From the NCBI GenBank assembly GCA_024235255.1, contig JACKMT010000002.1:496001-560000 (forward strand): a stretch of 64,000 bases of DNA, written 5' to 3'. Below, in pieces: positions 61,004-64,000 of this stretch. The number at the start of each line of letters is the position of its first letter. The first letter of the stretch is position 1. The DNA comes from Chromatiaceae bacterium (GTDB taxonomy: Bacteria; Pseudomonadota; Gammaproteobacteria; Chromatiales; Chromatiaceae). Under the pieces are notes generated by a model. It searched no databases, was not told where the DNA came from, and worked only from the letters and a program-made list of their open reading frames with translations. The position numbers and the translations under genes were made by a program.

Positions 61004-62053
61004 ATGAAACAATTTGAACGAGTCCTGATTACCGGTTGCGGCGGCATGCTTGGTAACGCGGTATACCCCTACTTCCTAAAACAGTGCAAAGAGGTACTAG
61101 CGACCGACAAGGAGATATCAGATCCTTGGCTGTCACCACTTGATGTCCGTGACGAGCGGGAAGTGAAGAAGACATTTGACCGATTCAATCCCGATCTGGT
61201 ACTCCATCTTGCAGCAGAAACGGATCTTGAATTCTGCGAAACGTACCCTGATGTCGCGGAGGCAACCAATTCACGCAGTACCCGTTACATCGCGGAACTT
61301 GCTAATAAAAAAGGTGCTACACTCGTCTACATCAGCACTGCAGGTGTCTTCGGCGGCACCAAAGAAGAGAGTTATACCGAAGAAGACGAGGCCACCCCAA
61401 TCATGGTCTACGGTCAAACTAAATTTGATGGCGAGAATCACGTAAGAGAAGTAATCGGTAAACACTACATTCTGCGCGCTGGCTGGATGGTCGGCGGTGG
61501 CTTGGCAAAAGACCACAAATTTGTCTCCAAGATTCTTGAACAAATTGCGGAAGGCAGGGTTACAATACATGCGGTCGATGATCGCTGGGGCACACCGACC
61601 TACACCCACGATTTTGCCAATAATATGTTTCGGTTGCTCGGTACCGAGCAATACGGCACCTATCACATGGTTTGCGAGGGGTCCGGTACTCGCTACGATG
61701 TTGCGAAAGAAATTGCCGCAACCTGTGGCCGTGAAGACATCGAAGTAAAACCTGTTGGCTCAGAACATTTCGCCGTCGAGTATTTCGCTCCGCGACCTCG
61801 TTCAGAGATGATGATCAATGCAAACCTGGAAGCGCTGGGTATCAATTTGATGCGGCCGTGGCAAGCTGCTTTACGCGAGTATATTTACTCTGAATATTCA
61901 CATCTGTTAACCAGCGCGGCTCGTGAACAGGCCGGACTCGTTGAAAACAGAACCGAACGCCGTGTTCTTGCAGATCGTCGCACTAGAAATGTGTACACAA
62001 GCAAAGAACGTCGTCAATTGGTCGACCGCCGGGCGGTCAAGCTTAAGCACTGA
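61004..62053 (+). CDS. RmlD-like NAD(P)-dependent sugar reductase
   Basis: A 349-residue short-chain reductase of the dTDP-4-dehydrorhamnose reductase kind. The NAD motif is TGCGGMLGNAVYPYF, the active-site pair is YGQTKFDGE (Tyr-x3-Lys), and substrate residues lie around HAVDDRWGTPTYTHDF. The C-terminal about 30 residues are basic with two ERR-x-L-x-DRR copies, an extension not seen in standard RmlD. It would supply a nucleotide sugar for the polysaccharide. Confidence 0.87.
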   Translation: MKQFERVLITGCGGMLGNAVYPYFLKQCKEVLATDKEISDPWLSPLDVRDEREVKKTFDRFNPDLVLHLAAETDLEFCETYPDVAEATNSRSTRYIAELANKKGATLVYISTAGVFGGTKEESYTEEDEATPIMVYGQTKFDGENHVREVIGKHYILRAGWMVGGGLAKDHKFVSKILEQIAEGRVTIHAVDDRWGTPTYTHDFANNMFRLLGTEQYGTYHMVCEGSGTRYDVAKEIAATCGREDIEVKPVGSEHFAVEYFAPRPRSEMMINANLEALGINLMRPWQAALREYIYSEYSHLLTSAAREQAGLVENRTERRVLADRRTRNVYTSKERRQLVDRRAVKLKH

Positions 62054-62160
62054 TTAGAGTCAACTGACTGCATCGGAGAAAATTATGTGCTAGTGTCATG
62101 CTCTGGAAATCATATGTAAAATCCAGTTTAGGGAAAGCAACAGTACGACGAGATATTATA

Positions 62161-62934
62161 ATGCAACCTCAATCCTTTCCCGCCGTATTCGGTGCAGTCA
62201 TTAGCATACTGCTGACCCTAACCGCTTGCAGCACTCTTCTCATCGACCCTGATGTTCCTCCAGTGCCGGATATACAGGCTGCACCCGACTTTTATCAACC
62301 CCCAATGGAAGAGGAGTATCGCATTCAAACAGGCGATTTACTCAGCATCCGTTCGTACTATGACCCTCATCTGAACCAGGAGGTCTTAGTTCGCAGGGAC
62401 GGTAATATTTCACTGCTGCTTCTCCCCGACATTCAAGCCACAGGCCAAACACCAAAAGATTTAAGCAAGCTATTAACCGACAAGTACTCAAAGCACATTC
62501 GCGATATTGATATGACAGTATCTGTCGCAAAATCGAGAGAGCTTTCAGTTTATGTCGGCGGTCAGGTTAAGGTTTCTTCCAAGCAGCCGCTGAATGAACC
62601 ATTGACCGTATTGCAGGCAGTCACATCAGCTGGGGGATTTTTGCCTACAGCCAATACCAATCAGGTGATTGTTCTTCGCAGGCAGGAAGATGGGCAATTT
62701 TTCGCCTATCAGATCGATATGGATAAAGTGCTGGTAAATCAGGCGCGGGATATTTACCTAAAACGTTACGACATCGTGCATGTGCCGATGTCCCCTATTG
62801 GCCATGTGGGGAAATTTGTAGATCAGTATATTAATCAGATCATTCCACAGGCACTGCGTTTCACCGTAAATTACAGTTGGATAGAGACTGTGGACAGCGA
62901 CTCACCAACTCAAATACAAGTGGTAAGCCCATGA
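62161..62934 (+). CDS. Wza-like outer membrane polysaccharide export lipoprotein
   Basis: A 257-residue lipoprotein with signal peptide and lipobox LTAC. The Poly_export domain starts EYRIQTGDLLSIRSYYDPHLN, then a SLBB region with ELSVYVGGQV. It forms or supports the export channel. The ATG 62161 is chosen for the signal peptide; an ATG 21 codons earlier exists. Confidence 0.88.
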   Translation: MQPQSFPAVFGAVISILLTLTACSTLLIDPDVPPVPDIQAAPDFYQPPMEEEYRIQTGDLLSIRSYYDPHLNQEVLVRRDGNISLLLLPDIQATGQTPKDLSKLLTDKYSKHIRDIDMTVSVAKSRELSVYVGGQVKVSSKQPLNEPLTVLQAVTSAGGFLPTANTNQVIVLRRQEDGQFFAYQIDMDKVLVNQARDIYLKRYDIVHVPMSPIGHVGKFVDQYINQIIPQALRFTVNYSWIETVDSDSPTQIQVVSP

Positions 62935-63013
62935 GTACCGGCGTAAGCTGATGACACATTTAGAAGCATTGATTCGATGATATCTTATTCCAACCGATTG
63001 GTGTTTTTAAATC

Positions 63014-64000
63014 GTGAGTACGCCGAAAATCGCACAACCCACTGATCCCACCGCAGAAGGGTCGCTACGGGATCTTTTAGGACCGGTTACCGATTACAAG
63101 TCGTATATTATTGTATTCTGCATCTCCACTCTCCTTACATCGCTCGCTCTGACGTACGTTTACTCAGAAAAGTATTTGGCTGCCACAACGCTCCTGTTCC
63201 AGCCACAGGAGGTCACGCGGATTCGACAGAAAGAGACCCTCGCCTTTGGCGCGCCGTTACCAATACCGCCATTTGACCTGATTTACGATAATCTACAGCT
63301 TTTGGTGCAAAGCGAACCGATTCTTCTGGAAGTAATTGAGGAACTGGGGCTGGACATTGAGGAACCGGTAGTCTACCAAGGTCCCTGGTATGTTCAGCTT
63401 TTCCAGCGAAGCAAAGATTGGATCAAACAACTACGCGATGACACTTGGACGATCTTGAAGCATGGCCGTATCGTAACCGACGACCCTAAAACTGCAGCGC
63501 TTAAAGCGTTGAGGAAATATCTGAGTCTCATTGACAATAACTCCTATTTCTTTTACCTGACATACATTGACAAGGATCCAGTACGCGCTGCCCGGGTGGT
63601 CGACACTATTGCAGCCAAAGTGGTTCGCTCATTAGTGAGTCGCCAGCAAGAACCCGGTATCCAGACCCGCAAACAGCTGCAACGGTTACGCGATGCGAAA
63701 GCAGCGGAGATCGAAGAGTATCAGACTGCCTTGGAGACGCTTCTAAGCGGCAACAACATTGCATCAGTAAATTTGGAAACTGATCTGACAATGCAGCGGT
63801 ACTCAGAACTCAGCCTTGAGCAGGTGCAGACAAATGCAAAAATAGCGAGCGCGAGAGCAAAGATCGAAACGCTGACAAAGCAATTGGCCGATCAATCAAC
63901 TCGTGGATTACAGCCAGAAGATTACCGCCGTATAAAATCTGACAAGTTAGCCGCCGAAGTCGAGCTCCGGGCTTTCATTGAGCAACGCGTCACTGTACAG
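63014..64000 (+). CDS. Wzz/GumC-like chain-length determinant, N-terminal part
   Basis: The frame is open from GTG 63014 to the window end (329 codons, no stop). A TAA lies three bases before the GTG, so the start cannot be earlier. Membrane segment at about residues 29-51, a Wzz-type periplasmic start with AATTLLFQPQEV, and a long coiled coil after residue about 225. It sets polysaccharide length and works with the Wza-like protein. The C-terminus is missing. Confidence 0.85.
   Translation, partial: MSTPKIAQPTDPTAEGSLRDLLGPVTDYKSYIIVFCISTLLTSLALTYVYSEKYLAATTLLFQPQEVTRIRQKETLAFGAPLPIPPFDLIYDNLQLLVQSEPILLEVIEELGLDIEEPVVYQGPWYVQLFQRSKDWIKQLRDDTWTILKHGRIVTDDPKTAALKALRKYLSLIDNNSYFFYLTYIDKDPVRAARVVDTIAAKVVRSLVSRQQEPGIQTRKQLQRLRDAKAAEIEEYQTALETLLSGNNIASVNLETDLTMQRYSELSLEQVQTNAKIASARAKIETLTKQLADQSTRGLQPEDYRRIKSDKLAAEVELRAFIEQRVTVQ

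Noticed and set aside
1..64000. CRISPR arrays, tRNA and rRNA genes, prophage and transposase genes
   Set aside because: I looked for regularly spaced repeats, cloverleaf signatures and mobile-element proteins and found none. A covariance and HMM scan would be decisive for short RNAs.

Overview
The window looks like chromosomal DNA of a sulfur-oxidising gammaproteobacterium of the Chromatiales/Sedimenticola/Thiodiazotropha sort. The evidence is a QmoA-QmoB-HdrC-HdrB electron-transfer cluster, a Tat-exported molybdopterin oxidoreductase of the polysulfide/thiosulfate reductase type, a K+-independent proton-pumping pyrophosphatase beside a soluble pyrophosphatase, and a gammaproteobacterial gene set (polA-engB synteny, UbiK, ComM, DjlA, YcgL, PilU, YheS). 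Species assignment is inference; no rRNA or tRNA gene was found in the window.

Layout. 1-4.2 kb: the 3' end of hppA, then ppa, a YfcE-like phosphoesterase, moaC and engB, all on the + strand. 4.2-6.9 kb: polA on the - strand, converging on engB with a structured, terminator-bearing intergenic region that may encode a Spot42/ErsA-like sRNA. 7-13.4 kb: a HAD hydrolase and three c-di-GMP proteins (MASE1-PAS-GGDEF-EAL, MBL-GAF-GGDEF, and a small GGDEF protein coupled to the MBL fusion). 13.5-15.4 kb: amtB-glnK on the - strand behind a sigma-54 promoter with an upstream NtrC-like site. 15.4-17.3 kb: ubiK and comM.

17.3-23.3 kb: an FNR-like palindrome, a leader with several hairpins, then a tightly overlapping operon of molybdoenzyme A-B-C subunits with a TorD-type and a HybE-type chaperone. 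23.6-42.5 kb: mixed housekeeping and accessory genes, including a CNMP-domain protein, YheS, a metallophosphoesterase, a CarS-like protein, pilU, glgP, djlA, a PfkB kinase coupled to a Rieske protein, a coiled-coil/SUMF1 fusion, a gamma-glutamyltransferase, an HU protein with a histone-H1-like tail, a retropepsin and MlaC. 42.8-48 kb: qmoA-qmoB-hdrC-hdrB, closed by a strong terminator; then glk.

From about 49 kb to the right edge is an AT-richer surface-polysaccharide region: a PEP-CTERM-type secreted protein behind a sigma-54-like promoter, a GT2 glycosyltransferase, an Asp-box lipoprotein, a flippase, a carbamoyltransferase-SxtJ-DUF5989-SGNH operon, a sulfatase, an RmlD-like reductase, a Wza-like exporter and a Wzz-like chain-length protein cut by the window end. 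An exosortase, expected from the PEP-CTERM protein, is not in the window.

Scattered through the window are four copies of an approximately 115-bp interspersed repeat (24.6, 40.3, 52.9 and 60.5 kb) whose terminal hairpin is kept by compensating changes. It is the clearest signal here that ordinary gene annotation would miss.
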